Assembly (NCBI GenBank): GCA_017893485.1
Contig: CM030360.1
Span: 5,692,467 to 5,756,466, forward strand
Length of the DNA stretch: 64,000 bases
Direction of reading: 5' to 3'
Source: Hemerocallis citrina
Lineage: Eukaryota > Streptophyta > Magnoliopsida > Asparagales > Asphodelaceae
Part shown: positions 19,818-31,256 of the stretch, piece by piece
How positions within the stretch are numbered: position 1 is the first letter of the stretch
Layout of the letters: every line of letters starts with the position of its first letter
Made by a program: the position numbers and the translations under genes
Notes under the pieces: model-generated
Told to the model about the DNA's origin: nothing
The model's database searches: none
What the model saw: only the letters and a program-made list of their open reading frames with translations

Positions 19818-20268
19818 TGTAACGCTCCGAGCCCGGCTCAGCTGCGCACGTGGCTACACGTACGCGCACGCAAAAGAACGGACACAAAACTCTAGCTACG
19901 CCCACCACAGGCACCATCAAAAGGGTGGTTAACCGTTAGGTACCCATTATCATTTGGTTCAACCTATATATACACACACTTCTCCCCATATATTTCCGAT
20001 ATGGGATTTTTAATTCCCATGCCAACTCACGGGTCAAACCCCATGCCATGCATATTCATTTTCATGCACAATTAATGCATATGCCCCATAATTCATCTTA
20101 TAGGCCATATCATCAATTCTTTCCAATCAAGCCATATAGGATCTCCTATAGGCCACAACCAACCAACTATCTTCTCTTTTTATTTAATTATTATATTATA
20201 TATATATTATTATATATATTTCTATATATAATATTATATATATACCCGCTTAAGTACGGGGTGTTACA
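19818..20268 (+). mobile_element. Solo LTR, 451 bp (TSD CACAC)
   Basis: It starts TGTAACGCTCCGAGCCCGGC and ends AAGTACGGGGTGTTACA. The 5-bp duplication CACAC lies at 19813-19817 and 20269-20273. The TGTAACRCYCCG start and GGTGTTACA end are typical of a group of plant Ty3/gypsy LTRs, and so is the internal TTTCCGATATGGGATTT block. A TATA-like CCTATATATACAC near 19964 suggests plus orientation. The AT-rich right part is (TA)-rich. No internal domain adjoins it. Confidence 0.8.
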
Positions 20269-20273
20269 CACAC

Positions 20274-21171
20274 AACAGGCTCCAGTTATACACTAAACAA
20301 AAGATAATAGACTACAAAGTAGCCACTGAAAAGATGGGATGAAACACAATCAACTATCAAGCAAGGACAAGTGTAATATTAATAGCACCAGTGCATAGAC
20401 AAACAAAGCGTGAGCGTACAATCACACTATACTGGTGGATTTTCCCTTCTTTACAGAAGGGCCACTTTTCTTATATTTATAAATCACACTAGGCATAGGC
20501 TTATAAGAAATGACTGAACTGATGAACCATCTGGTGAAAGATGGTGGTAAAAGAAGCAAGCAGCAACTAAAAGTATAACTTGTTTAATAGTGGGAGCAGA
20601 GAAAAAGAGGGAATTCTATGAATCTCATTATTCTCTTCACTAAGAGACTGCAAAAGCCCCAAAGAGATGGTGATTTGACTGATGGCTGGCAAAGCAAAAG
20701 AGATGATCTCGGAGAAATCCCCCTTTAAAATCTCGGTTTGTTTTTAAACTGGATTTATGAGCAGGGGCAGGCTAACACACAGGTTCCCCTCTATATTTTC
20801 AGATGAAGAGCCTCATTTGTCGCTCAATCCACAGTACCATTCAGTATTATCTTCCAATATTTGCATGGAAAAGGCAAAACACGGAAAAGCACATGGAGTA
20901 ATGTGCACAGAGAAGCATGAACAATCGAAGACAAAACTTTGGAAGTAATTATAATAGAGAAGATGATGATAATAATAGTAGAGAAGCTGATAGTTTGTAT
21001 GGTGTCAATCAGCTGTTGCGGCTTGCCACTCGGTTTAGCAGGAAAATGCTGACCATGCAACATGAAAGCAACAGCGGGGGAAAACAAAGAAAGGCAACGA
21101 ATAATGAGAATCTCAAAACATAAGACCAAGTACCATCTTGATGTGACAAGGCAATGAAGTTACTCGTTAGT
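20274..21171. other. Intergenic DNA
   Basis: No gene could be supported. Open frames of 60-100 codons occur around 20760-21130 on both strands, but they overlap each other and show no domain. Confidence 0.45.
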
Positions 21172-21188
21172 GTAAGGTAGATAACTTT

Positions 21189-21466
21189 TTTTTTTATATC
21201 GTTAAACGGTGGGTTGAATACCCCCGCGTTTCATTAAAAAGACTTTAACAAAACATACAAGTATACAACCAAAAATAAGGCTTATGAAGTTCACGTCCCA
21301 ACATGCTGGGTCCTGGAACTCATACACCCCAACCAATAAACAAAAATACAACAAAATCTAATCCTACTGATCGGCCGACCTCGTCGAAGTCAATTTCTCG
21401 TGTCAATTTGAGCACATTGTCTCTCTCAGTCCCTCGCTTGTACACCGTTTATCCACTCCGTCGCTC
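21189..21466 (-). mobile_element. Truncated L1-like insertion (17-bp TSD)
   Basis: The 17-bp duplication GTAAGGTAGATAACTTT lies at 21172-21188 and 21467-21483. A T-run just inside the left copy is the poly-A tail of a minus-strand insertion. The body matches the 3' part of the repeat at 5004 (CGGTGGGTTGAATACCCCCG here; TTAACAAAACAT; AATCCTACTGATC). The long TSD, A-tail and 5' truncation are the signature of target-primed reverse transcription. Confidence 0.88.
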
Positions 21467-21483
21467 GTAAGGTAGATAACTTT

Positions 21484-22487
21484 CATATGCAAAGTAATAC
21501 TGAAGAACAAGTAATACTAAGGAATAGTTAATTATTGCTCTCAAGAAAAAGTTTATAAATCAGCATAGTCTTCCAGAGTGAGAGAGTGATCATACTTGTA
21601 AGTTTGAATGGAAGAAAAAAAAATCTCCACTGAAAACAGATGATATGCTTTTTCAGAAAAGAAAGAAGATACGTTTCAAGAGCAAAATTTGCAACATATC
21701 ACCAACAGGAAAGTCTAGTTGCCATTTTCGCAGCTCTAATGCAGCAATAATGCATGATTTCACTAACACTTTGATAAAGGAATGAAAATAATCGAAAGAC
21801 CACTAATACATAAACAACATATTTTAATAAAATTTCTTTGTGATTACTAATTAATTAATTATTCAAAATTTGCAAACATTTACACTGGAAAATTATGGAC
21901 TTGGATGTAAATATCTATCATTCAATCTTCACATAAATTCAAACACATTGCCCGCATTGTGAATTTGAATGCTTAACCATATATTTGAACACTTAACCAT
22001 ATAGTTGAACGACTACTTTATGGTAATTCTTTACAGATCAGTATATATTTCATTATGTTCACATAAAGTTCTCCTGGCATGAAACCTAGTATTGAACAAG
22101 GCTTCAAACATAGATGAGCTTATCTTCCTTAAAACATGATAACTTACCTCTACTCTCACTATGACTGCAATTTAACAATCAAATTGGCTGTCATGACTTA
22201 TTCCCACTATGATCAGATGTTTCTAGTGTTAGGGATACATGGAGGTCAATGATACTGAAGTTCCAAAATTTTAGGAACGTGAGTCCAACAACATTATTGG
22301 AAACAACTTTGCAAATTGTACAGTGTGCAAACGACCACTCAAAGACGTCAAGACATCTGTGTTTCTGACAAATCTAGTCTATATCTACAAGGAAATCAAT
22401 CATTCTCGGAAATTTCCACTATGAACTTATACGGGAGAGCGCCGACCACACCTATTGAAAATCAATGTGAGGTCTCAAAAACTTTAC
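21484..22487. other. Intergenic DNA
   Basis: AT-rich. Short direct repeats CTTAACCATATAKTTGAA occur near 21973-22008. No gene is supported. Confidence 0.45.
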
Positions 22488-22743
22488 TCAAACCACACCT
22501 TTGATACAAGATACTGCTTTGAGAACCCGCTCAAAGATGCTCCATCTATATTGCTGAAGAAACCCTTTATCATTGATGACCGCCCGGTCATCATCTTTCT
22601 TTGATGTGTATACTTTTCTTCATTGATGTTCTACATGGTCAAGCATTTCTCCTCTTAATCCATACAATTTCCTACACCTCCGTACATCAGACTCCAAAAT
22701 ATAGGATCCTGCAGAGTGTTCAATCCTGGCATCTTCTCCAGCC
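22488..22743 (-). pseudogene. Unidentified coding-like fragment
   Basis: On the minus strand one frame stays open for about 85 codons except for a single internal stop. It reads GEDARIEHSAGSYILESDV, continues with a basic segment, then DDDRAVINDKGFLQQYRW and SIFERVLKAVSCIKGVV before a terminal stop. The mixed hydrophobic/charged composition is more protein-like than surrounding frames. I do not recognise the family. It could be an exon of a decayed gene or transposon; no splice borders are convincing. Confidence 0.3.
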
Positions 22744-22927
22744 TAGACACCAATACTTATCTCCTCCCAGTAACATCATTGATATGATTTCTAAAAAAAA
22801 CATCAATGGCATTAGTCTAGCACTAGCCTTCGTCGATCTTAACTCAACTGGGAAACGCCCTATAATCACAAATTCACAACCATCTAAAATGTGACATTAT
22901 TGTAATCTGCTTGGTCTGGCTCAGGGG

Positions 22928-23210
22928 TAGGGCTGCAATCGAGCCGAGCCGAGCCGAATACCTTCAGGCTCGAGCTCCGGCTCGTTTACTAAACGAGCTC
23001 AATTTTGAGCTCGAGCCGAGCTTTGACCGAGTTTTGACCATATTCGAGCCGAATAGCTCACGAGCTTAGCCTAAAAAAAAAAAAAATCAAGCTCGAGCTC
23101 GGCTCGTTTACGAAACGAGCTCGGTTTTGAGCTCGAGCTCAGTTCGAACCGAGCTTTGACCGAGCTCGAGCCGAATAGCTCGCGAATAGCTCGATTCGTT
23201 TGCAGCCCTA
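22928..23210 (-). mobile_element. GAGCTCG-rich hAT MITE, copy 2 (TSD CTCAGGGG)
   Basis: A perfect 8-bp duplication CTCAGGGG lies at 22920-22927 and 23211-23218. The ends are TAGGGCTGCAATCGAGCC and, inverted, TAGGGCTGCAAACGAATCG. It is the same family as 14360-14638 in the opposite orientation, including the central homopolymer run (A13 here). The body is nearly all GAGCTC/GAGCCG repeats with strong folding potential. Confidence 0.92.
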
Positions 23211-23218
23211 CTCAGGGG

Positions 23219-25210
23219 TGTGCAGTCAACCTTTTGTCATACCTCGAAACCCAACAACCAAGCCTTTTCTATGTGGCGGCCGGTCTTTTTTCTTCCTTCA
23301 GTCTTCCAGTGACATGGATTTTCCCAGATTTTGAACTTACCCTCTTTGCTCGAACAGAATATAACACGCCACAAGCAAACATATGTTTCCAGATCAGCCT
23401 TGTTCAACTATAAATGCAAACTCCAAACATTGGCCACAAGTTTCACTATATATTCCCAAATCTCAATTATCGTGCAGTTTTTCCTAACAAATTCACTCAA
23501 TTATAAATCTCTAGAAACAACTTAAATATTCCAGCAAACCTTGTTAGATAACAGGCAATCCAGCAGCAGTCCAGACATTTAAGATTTCCAAATATATCAC
23601 AATCAATGAACAATCTAAAACTTATTCATAGTAGAATTCTTTAGGCTAGGCAATGCTTCCTTGTGATGTGTGGGCCTTCTCGAAGTGATATAAAGACATG
23701 AGGGAACCTTTATAGAAAGGAAAAAAAAATTCATATAATCTAGATCACATAAAATAATCAAAGGACATTACTTTCCCCTTATGCTCTTACTTAATTATAC
23801 TTTATCCATTTCAGTCCAGGATTACGATAATTAATTGTCGAGGATCTATTCTAATGGACCTAAAGAGAATGTAATTGGCTGTCACAGTGCAATTATATCT
23901 TAGTGGCCTTGAAGGTGATACGAAAGACAAGGCCTCGAGCTTTGCCCTGGGATAAAGTGAAACGTAATTAAAGTGACTGATCCCAATAAAAAAAAGTTTA
24001 AAAGGAAGAAAGACCGCATATGATTAGGTATATTGGACGAGTGACATACTCATTAGACCAACCTACTCTTTAAGAAAGAGGGCCAATAAGCTTCAGTTTG
24101 AATCATCTAGCTTCAGAATACACTTCCATCAGAAATAAATGGAGAACCAAATTACAGGGTGGGGCTTTTGGGGATCAAACCATAAATCTTTCTCAATAAG
24201 GATTTATTGTCTTTTAGAGATACTGGTGCTTCTTGTTGGTACCAAGTGCTGCTAACCCATTTAGGGCCTCAAGACCAGTGATTGTGTAAGAGGTGGACCA
24301 ATCATCTTTATTATACTTAGCACTAAGTAATCCATAACTCAACTTTAACAAAGGATTAAATGTAGGTTATTATTGTTCACAAGAAAACTACAATTATTTA
24401 AATGCAAACAAACTTGGAGCCTTTAAGGACAAACTATTTAAATGAAAACAAATTTATATATATACTTCCAAAAAAATATTTAATTGATAACGTACGCATT
24501 TTACATGAAATGTCTCGTGGCAAAAAGAAACTTGGACAAACTCTAAGGAAGAAGCGGTAGTGATTTTATTCTGAATTGTATGTAATATGAGAGGATGAAA
24601 ATGATGAATGAGATAATTAAAGAGGAATAGAACCAACAAAAAAAAATATGTTCAAAAAATACAAGCAAATGCACGTTCATTTTGTGTACATAAGAGAAAA
24701 TATTGAGCTGACATGATTGACGTATATGTATAATGCTACTTTGAATGTTTTCATGGATACATTTTGGTTTTATCAAACGCCCCTTATATATTTTTTTCTT
24801 TTTAAAGGCAACCCTAGTATTCATTTCATCAACAGATACAAAATTTAGAAGAAAGAGAAAAGAAGCAAACAAAGCAAACATGTATATGCACTTGAAAATT
24901 ACATTATCACAAGAGGTAAATATGATATATTAGATAACACGGTCAGAATGAAGTGATGATGAATATATGCATATGAGAATACTAGTTGGAAGCTTAAAAT
25001 GTAAAATAACTATATGCACTTGAAGATTTGGTTAGAAAATTATCATAAACAAGTAAATATGATATATCATAGAACATTGAAAAAATATCATAGAGTGGCA
25101 TGCGTGGGCTAAATGAAAAATAAAATTAAATTAATAAAATGGTAAAATGACATGTATGTCTATGTAAAAATAATTAGTTTAAAAAATAAAAAATTGATTG
25201 AAAAATTAAT
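23219..25210. other. Intergenic DNA, 2 kb
   Basis: AT-rich sequence. A short direct repeat (CAAGAGGTAAATATGATATAT near 24910 and ACAAGTAAATATGATATATC near 25049, shortened here) is the only structure noted. No gene or element end is supported. Confidence 0.45.
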
Positions 25211-25285
25211 TAGCCCATGCAACGTTTCGAACTTGTGACCTTCACGTTATTAGCACAACGCTCTAACCAAATGAGCTAATAGGCC
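25211..25285 (-). tRNA. Decayed tRNA-Ile(AAT) gene
   Basis: The minus strand reads GGCCTATTAGCTCATTTGG, then TTAGAGCG, the anticodon loop CTAATAA (anticodon AAT) and GTTCGAAA, ending ATGGGCTA. This is a near match to the plant cytosolic tRNA-Ile(AAU) sequence as I know it. The acceptor stem still pairs with two G-U pairs and the D stem is intact. Two changes weaken the anticodon stem to wobble pairs, and the T stem is broken by substitutions plus a 1-base insertion (75 nt instead of 74). It is therefore probably a pseudogene. A T-run follows. Confidence 0.72.
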
Positions 25286-25613
25286 AACTATTATTTCAAA
25301 TTTTCGATAATACAATGTAATCGTATATGAAAACAATTACATTTTTTAAAACATTGTAAATACTTATAAAATATGGGGCCATATAAAATTGGGGGTCCAA
25401 AGTAGTTGTCTGTGCTGCTTGAGTCCAGATCCACCTGTGTCAATATGCAATGTGGAGCAATGGGGCAACTACATGTCCTAGCATATTCTAGCATCTGCAA
25501 TCTCACATTTAGCAACATATATCTCAAAATTAAATTTGGAAATCCGTCAGATAGTAGTATATGGAAAACTATATGCAACAAGAAATCTTAAATAAACAAG
25601 ACAGTTAAAGAGC

Positions 25614-27214
25614 TGATGTGGGTAAAAATCCAGTCCATCTAAACCGTCTGATCCCAACGGATCCAAAGATCACTTAAAAACGGGCATATACTCCCTGTGG
25701 GACACTGTCAGGCCCACTACTCAATTTGGCCAACAGAATAGGATCAACCCGATCCACCAAGGGTCCCTCTCTGTGCCTATAAATACCAGTCCCCCTCCAC
25801 AATTGCAATGTAATGAATCTTTAGCCTCTAAAATCCTAATCTTATTCTCCAGTAACTGACTTGATCGTCGGAGGACCTGTTGCCGGGAAAACTCCTGACG
25901 TTTCAAAGCTTTTTGCAGGTATTCGACAGCGAACGGTCAGTGCAATCACCACCAGATCCACATATTCCAAACACGCATCACCCTCTCATCGGGATCATAT
26001 CTACGACAGAGATCTGCTTTTCTCTCTTCTCAAAAGAACTCATTATCTGGTACTCCCACACTTAAAAATAACAACATCAAATTGGCGCCGTTTGTGGAAA
26101 ACAGACAGATCTAGCCTCCGACTCACATCCGACTCAGTAGCCCTCTCCTCCCATAGCCCCCAAGGCCAACAAGACCACTACTGCAGGGCATCATGCTGAC
26201 CCCCTCTGCTTCCTCCACTTCCGTCCTGCAACCGTCCGGCCACACAGGAGTCGCAACAGCGACCGGACGAATGTCAGCAGAGGCCTGCTCCGAGCGCCTC
26301 CTATTTAGTGCCCGAAGGGTCGATCAACCTGCTGTATCAGACCTCCGAAATGTCATCAACAATCGGCAGGACGAGGAAGACATTCGCCATCGCCTCAACC
26401 GTTCTAGGAACGAAGGACACTCAAATCATGCTCCGAGCCGAAGCCGTCACTCCTCCCACGGAGAGGAGAAAGAGCACAGTCGCTCCTAGAGGGTCCGTTG
26501 ACCCCGAATGGCCACAGGGAAGGAGGGCACGTGACAAGGGCCGAGTTCCAAGAGTTCCGAAATGATCAACACACCGACAACCACCGCATCGGAGTAACTA
26601 AGCATGAAGAGTCCTACAGGTCCACCTGATCCAAGGGACGAGGAAACGCGGTTCGTAAGCGACGGCATAAGATGGAAGATCGACTCGTCCGAATAGGGGA
26701 TGGCGAGAAGCAATCAGGCCGAGAGTACTGCCCAGTCCGACCCCCTTTCTCCTCCTATATCCTTAAAGCCCCGGCCCCGAGAAGCTTCAAGCCTCCCGCC
26801 TTCGAGACCTATAACGAAGAGTTAGTCCGGCTGATCACATTGAGGGGTTTAAAACCCTTATGATGATTCATAGCACTTCGGATGCCCTCCTCTGTCGTGC
26901 CCTCCCCGCCACACTGTGAGACTCGACACGAGAGTGGTAGTCCCGACTTGCTCCAAACTCTATCTTCCCCTTCGACCAACTCGAGAAGAGCTTCCTCGGT
27001 CACTTCGTAACCAGCGTAAGGCTGAGAAGACGAGCACATCCTTGCTTGATCTGAAACAGAAGGACGGAGAGTCCCTTCAGGATTAAATCCAAAGGTTCAC
27101 TGCCGAGACTCGATCAATCTCCTCCCTCGACGCTGGGGTCGCAGTAGCTGCCTTCAGGCACAATATCTGACACGATCTGCTGAAGAGGGACAGGAGGTTC
27201 TACTGTCGGTTTCA
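25614..27214 (+). mobile_element. 5' half of a Ty3/gypsy retrotransposon (LTR, PBS, gag remnant)
   Basis: The probable LTR runs from about 25614 (TGATGTGGGTAAAA) to 26079 (ACAACATCA), with a TATA box (CTATAAATACC) at 25777-25787. Immediately after is a primer-binding site TGGCGCCGTTTGTGG (26083-26097), typical of gypsy elements of the Tat/Ogre type. The gag region follows in broken frames. Recognisable pieces are LKAPAPRSFKPPAFETY (about 26768-26818), SDALLCRALPATL (about 26880-26920) and SIFPFDQLEKSFLGHF (about 26960-27008), all in the retrotransposon gag domain. Homology ends near 27214 without pol or a 3' LTR, so the 3' part is deleted. Several frameshifts and stops make it inactive. Confidence 0.78.
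26190..27150 (+). pseudogene. Frameshifted gypsy gag gene
   Basis: The start region MLTPSASSTSVLQPSG at 26193 fits a gag N-terminus directly downstream of the primer-binding site. Reading continues in another frame around 26300-26560 and again from 26672. The conserved gag core appears in yet another frame from about 26870, interrupted by stops. No zinc knuckle is reached. Gag would form the cytoplasmic particle of the element; this copy cannot make it. Confidence 0.65.
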
Positions 27215-28490
27215 TCGTGATCTAGTTTGTTATGTACCTTAAATTGTGTTTAATTTCCAATCATAAATATATTATTCTCGACTACTCTAGACATGTCACG
27301 TAGTCCTGAAGATTCCTAACGATGCCAACTAGACATTCCGGATTTTTGGCAAGCCCCTCTACACGGTCTCCTCGACCGAAGAAGATTCATTCATGTCAGA
27401 ATGATAATCTACTGTACAATTTCGTCAGAGCCTTGTGCTTCATAATTAAACCAATTTTGATAGGGAAACGCATTAAATGATGGTGATGATGATGATGGAT
27501 AATTCAAAGACCAATTATGGAGTAAGGCTCATAATGACTAACGAATCCTTGGTATTGACAAAAGCTCTATTTCATATTGTTGTGAGCAAAAAAATGTTTC
27601 ACTGAAAAGTGTCGTTAACCAATGTGCAAGGAAGAGATTATATTTAATTTGAAATTTCTCTTTGTGAGTAAAAGCACTTATTGAAAAAGCCAAAATCACT
27701 CCTTCAGGTTGTGAGAAAAAGTCCCAAATACTGCATTTTTTAAAAGGTGTTTTTGGCTAAACATGCTTTTACAACTAGCCAATTCAAGCAAATGAAACGC
27801 TTTTAAAAAAATTCCCGTAGAATCGAGAATGAAGTTTTCATTATGTACATGTCAAATCACGAGTGTTACGGGTTTTCTCACCATTGACACAACAAGATTA
27901 ATGATGGTCTACTTGATGGATGCATTGCAATAGAACCAATCCTAGCATGGCCAATCCTACCATGAGTCTAGCCTCCGAAAGAGAATTCTTTGATGTGAAG
28001 ATGATCGGTGTAATATATGTTCACCACTAGGATTAGTATATTTAAATCCAATTCTAGGCATTAATTTGTTTGGTCTAAACAAAGCAATCTTATCATGTTG
28101 CCTCGCCGGTATCCCAGTGTAAAGTTGCCTACGCGATCATCTACTATAATATACTAATAGGTCTTCATATTTTCCTTCCTGAGGGTAGCATTCTGTGTGC
28201 ATCTCTAATCCCTCCTTTTGCAGGAATATATCATAAATAACTTCAATGAACAAGATTTCTATAGCTCACCTTCCACCAGGAGAAAGAAAAAGAAAGAAAG
28301 AAAGAAAGAAATAGAAGGAATGAAGAATCTTTAATAAACTGCAGATGCGAGAACAACAAAGTGAGGGAAGAACAGACCAAGTCACAGCCACAAGAAACAA
28401 AGATGAGAACCCTACTTTACATTATGTAAATAACAATTTGCTTAACTTGATTTAGATCATCCGAACTAGCCAAAAGAAGGATTAGACAAC
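27215..28490. other. Intergenic DNA with a (GAAA)n tract
   Basis: AT-rich. A purine microsatellite of GAAA units lies at about 28282-28313. No gene or element termini are supported. Confidence 0.45.
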
Positions 28491-28495
28491 ACAGG

Positions 28496-29181
28496 TGTGA
28501 GGAAATTAAGGATCTTGTTGAGTCTTCGACACAATCAATGCAAACCATCAAGCAAAACTAGATCACACAAAGCACACAAGAATTGTTCCGGTTGGGACTT
28601 TCGCCTTAATCCGGGGAAGGAAGAACGGAGATATTATTTCAACTAGAGAAGACACAAGAATATTACAATTCTCACTGCGACCCTTTCTCAAGCCTACCTG
28701 GAATTTGGTTGTTCTTTACAATGAAGAAATTGCTCACCCTCTCAGATGAAGTACTCTTTTCTTCTATTCGGCACTCAATAGAATCATATCATTCTAGGAG
28801 CTGTTACAATTGACTATATAGATCTAAAGAAACTCTAGTTTGATACACTTGATACATTAACTATCCGATTACTATTGAAGAGATAATCCTACATTGAGAG
28901 CCGTACGATCTGACTTGAAAACGAAGTTGGGCTTCTCACGAATCTCCAAGACCCGACCCAAATAACCCATCAGTGTCATGGGCGGTCGACCGTACACAAC
29001 ATACGGTCGACCGTTCCCCTCTTGGGAACCCTGTACAATCAGGGCGGTTGACCGACCGCAACTCCACATGTTTGCTTTTGCTGACTGTTTTCCTTCTTCT
29101 TCGATGTCTCGCTTCGATCCATCTAAACACTTCATCATCTTCTTCATCGGATATGTGTATGCAAGACATACAAACACAACA
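28496..29181. mobile_element. Solo LTR, copy 2 (TSD ACAGG)
   Basis: It begins TGTGAGGAAATTAAGGATC and ends ATACAAACACAACA. The 5-bp duplication ACAGG lies at 28491-28495 and 29182-29186. It aligns along its length with the solo LTR at 6139-6841. Shared features include the GATCTTGTTGAGTCTTCGAC start region, CTTTCGCCTTAATCCGG, the GGTCGACCGT block and CTTCGATCCATCT near the end. Both copies are in the same orientation and each has its own TSD, so they are separate insertions that both lost their internal domains. Confidence 0.87.
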
Positions 29182-29186
29182 ACAGG

Positions 29187-30627
29187 AAACTCATAAATGG
29201 ATTACATAGTCATTAAATCTATACTAATAAATAATCGAAGAAGGGTATGTTTCATTGGCCTCTCCTTGAAGCTCCAACAATCCTACATGCCTTTCTTCTA
29301 CTTGTCATACTAATTATAAGCAACATTGGAAGCTAATGATAAAACCATGTTATGCATTGAGAAATGAGTCTCCTAAGACAAACTCATACACCTGCTAAAA
29401 GTTTTGTACAAGAAAATCTACAATTTGTGCATTAGCTATCTTTGGTGTCCCTCAAGAAACTTGAATTCTCGAATATTGTAGTGATTTTTTTCAACAAAGT
29501 GCATTCATTTCTATTATATTATGATATTTTCAATCAAAAATAAGTTTTGATCAAAATATGCATTTAACCCACATAATGTCATTACAAAGTTCTCCAACAA
29601 ACACTATTCAAAAGATCTAACTCGGATAAATATATTCAACTAAGTACTAACAACGCATTAAACTCAGCATAGCTAGATGGATCGAATCCATACAAATTGT
29701 ATTAAATTGACATCCTCATTTCATCTTCAGATAAGTAAAAAAACATGATCTGCAACAATAAAAATGTATTCACTATTCAGTACAAGTATTCCATATCGGC
29801 ATTTAAATCTTGTATTACACGATCTTCTTTACTTCATAACTTTCAATCACATGCAAAAAAAATTCCTAATTTACTTTCAAATTTTCAAGTTGAATTTTGA
29901 ATGTTCTTGCAATCTTCTTCAGTATTCTTAACAATTTACACATTTTTAGGTATAATAGAAAATCATCTCTATACCAACTTATGTCAAAACACTAACTAAA
30001 TAAAACAACGTGGTCTCACATATGCAACTGAGGTTATTGAACGAAGAAACATTCAGCTTAGGTAAAACACTGCAGGTGCTAGTCGAATGCACATGACTTA
30101 TCATTCAATCTTTAAATTTAAATGATGTAGATATGACTTTAAGATGTGTGCTCAATATTTAAGTGAGTGGTTATATAACAAAGACTTAATATGTCGTTGA
30201 GAATGAGTTAAGTGGGTTAATTATCAACAAATTACACTACTACACTCTGAATAATAGTAGAGATATCAATTTGAAATGTTTGTTTGTTAATAAGACAAGA
30301 TACTTATACAGAAAGATCCTGCATTACCACCAAAACAAATCTCAAACATGAGGGCGAGATCTCTCTTTGAAATTTTCATGTTTGAATCTATTGACCAATG
30401 CAGACAGAAGATGTAATGGATTAATGGAAATTTTTACAAAACGTCAAATGTTTTACCGATAAAAGATTAAAGTAACATAATTCCCAAAACATGTCATAAA
30501 AACAAAACAAAACAAAACAAAAGATAGCATAGTATATTTGGATAATCTTGAAATCTTTTACGCCTTTTATAACCAATGTGTACTTTTACTTCATTTATCA
30601 AAGTTAACATGCAACTTCCCTCCCATA
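29187..30627. other. Intergenic DNA, 1.4 kb
   Basis: AT-rich. An (AAAAC)n short tract lies near 30500. No gene or element is supported. Confidence 0.45.
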
Positions 30628-30635
30628 CTGTGAGC

Positions 30636-31248
30636 ACTGCTTTAAATTTCGGCCGATACAGCCGAAATTTTCTTTCGACTAGCTTGCCGATACAAAACCA
30701 TTGATTTTATACTCCATATCGTTTTGGACCGAAATGTGTAGATTTCGCCCGACAAATATCGGTCGAAGTATTGCCGAAATCAACACACTAATATTATTGT
30801 GAATATATAATTTTTTTTGTTTTACTTTTTGCATATAAATCTTTCAATATATGACCTTAAGCTAAAATAATGTGATGATTTTGTCTCTATATTTTGTATA
30901 TGTGCAAAGTCAAGTAAGTCTATTAACTAATACATTTTTTCTAATCAATGCAAATTCAATTTAGTTATATACTTTATTACATTCTTTTTATATTGTTGTT
31001 TAATTTTGCAAATATTTACAGTGATTGATTCATGTCATTAGTTATATTATACAATATTTTATATGATAAATGACTTGTAAAACATATAATACCTTGTTTG
31101 GTAACAAAAAATATATATATGTTTATAGAGTGTCCGAAAAGAACATCCGAGATGATCACATTTTCCAGAGATCTCTTCCGATATCTCCGATCAGAGATGA
31201 AACACCCCTTGCCAAGATGAGTCTGAAATCCGATATTTAAAACCTTGA
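30636..31248. mobile_element. hAT-like element, 613 bp (TSD CTGTGAG[C/A])
   Basis: The duplication CTGTGAGC (30628-30635) / CTGTGAGA (31249-31256) matches at 7 of 8 bases. The ends are ACTGCTTTAAATTTCGGCCG and, inverted, TCAAGGTTTTAAATATCGGA. Subterminal ATTTCGG/CCGAAAT and CCGATAT/ATATCGG motifs occur at both ends, as expected for transposase sites. The middle is AT-rich with no transposase. Confidence 0.75.
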
Positions 31249-31256
31249 CTGTGAGA

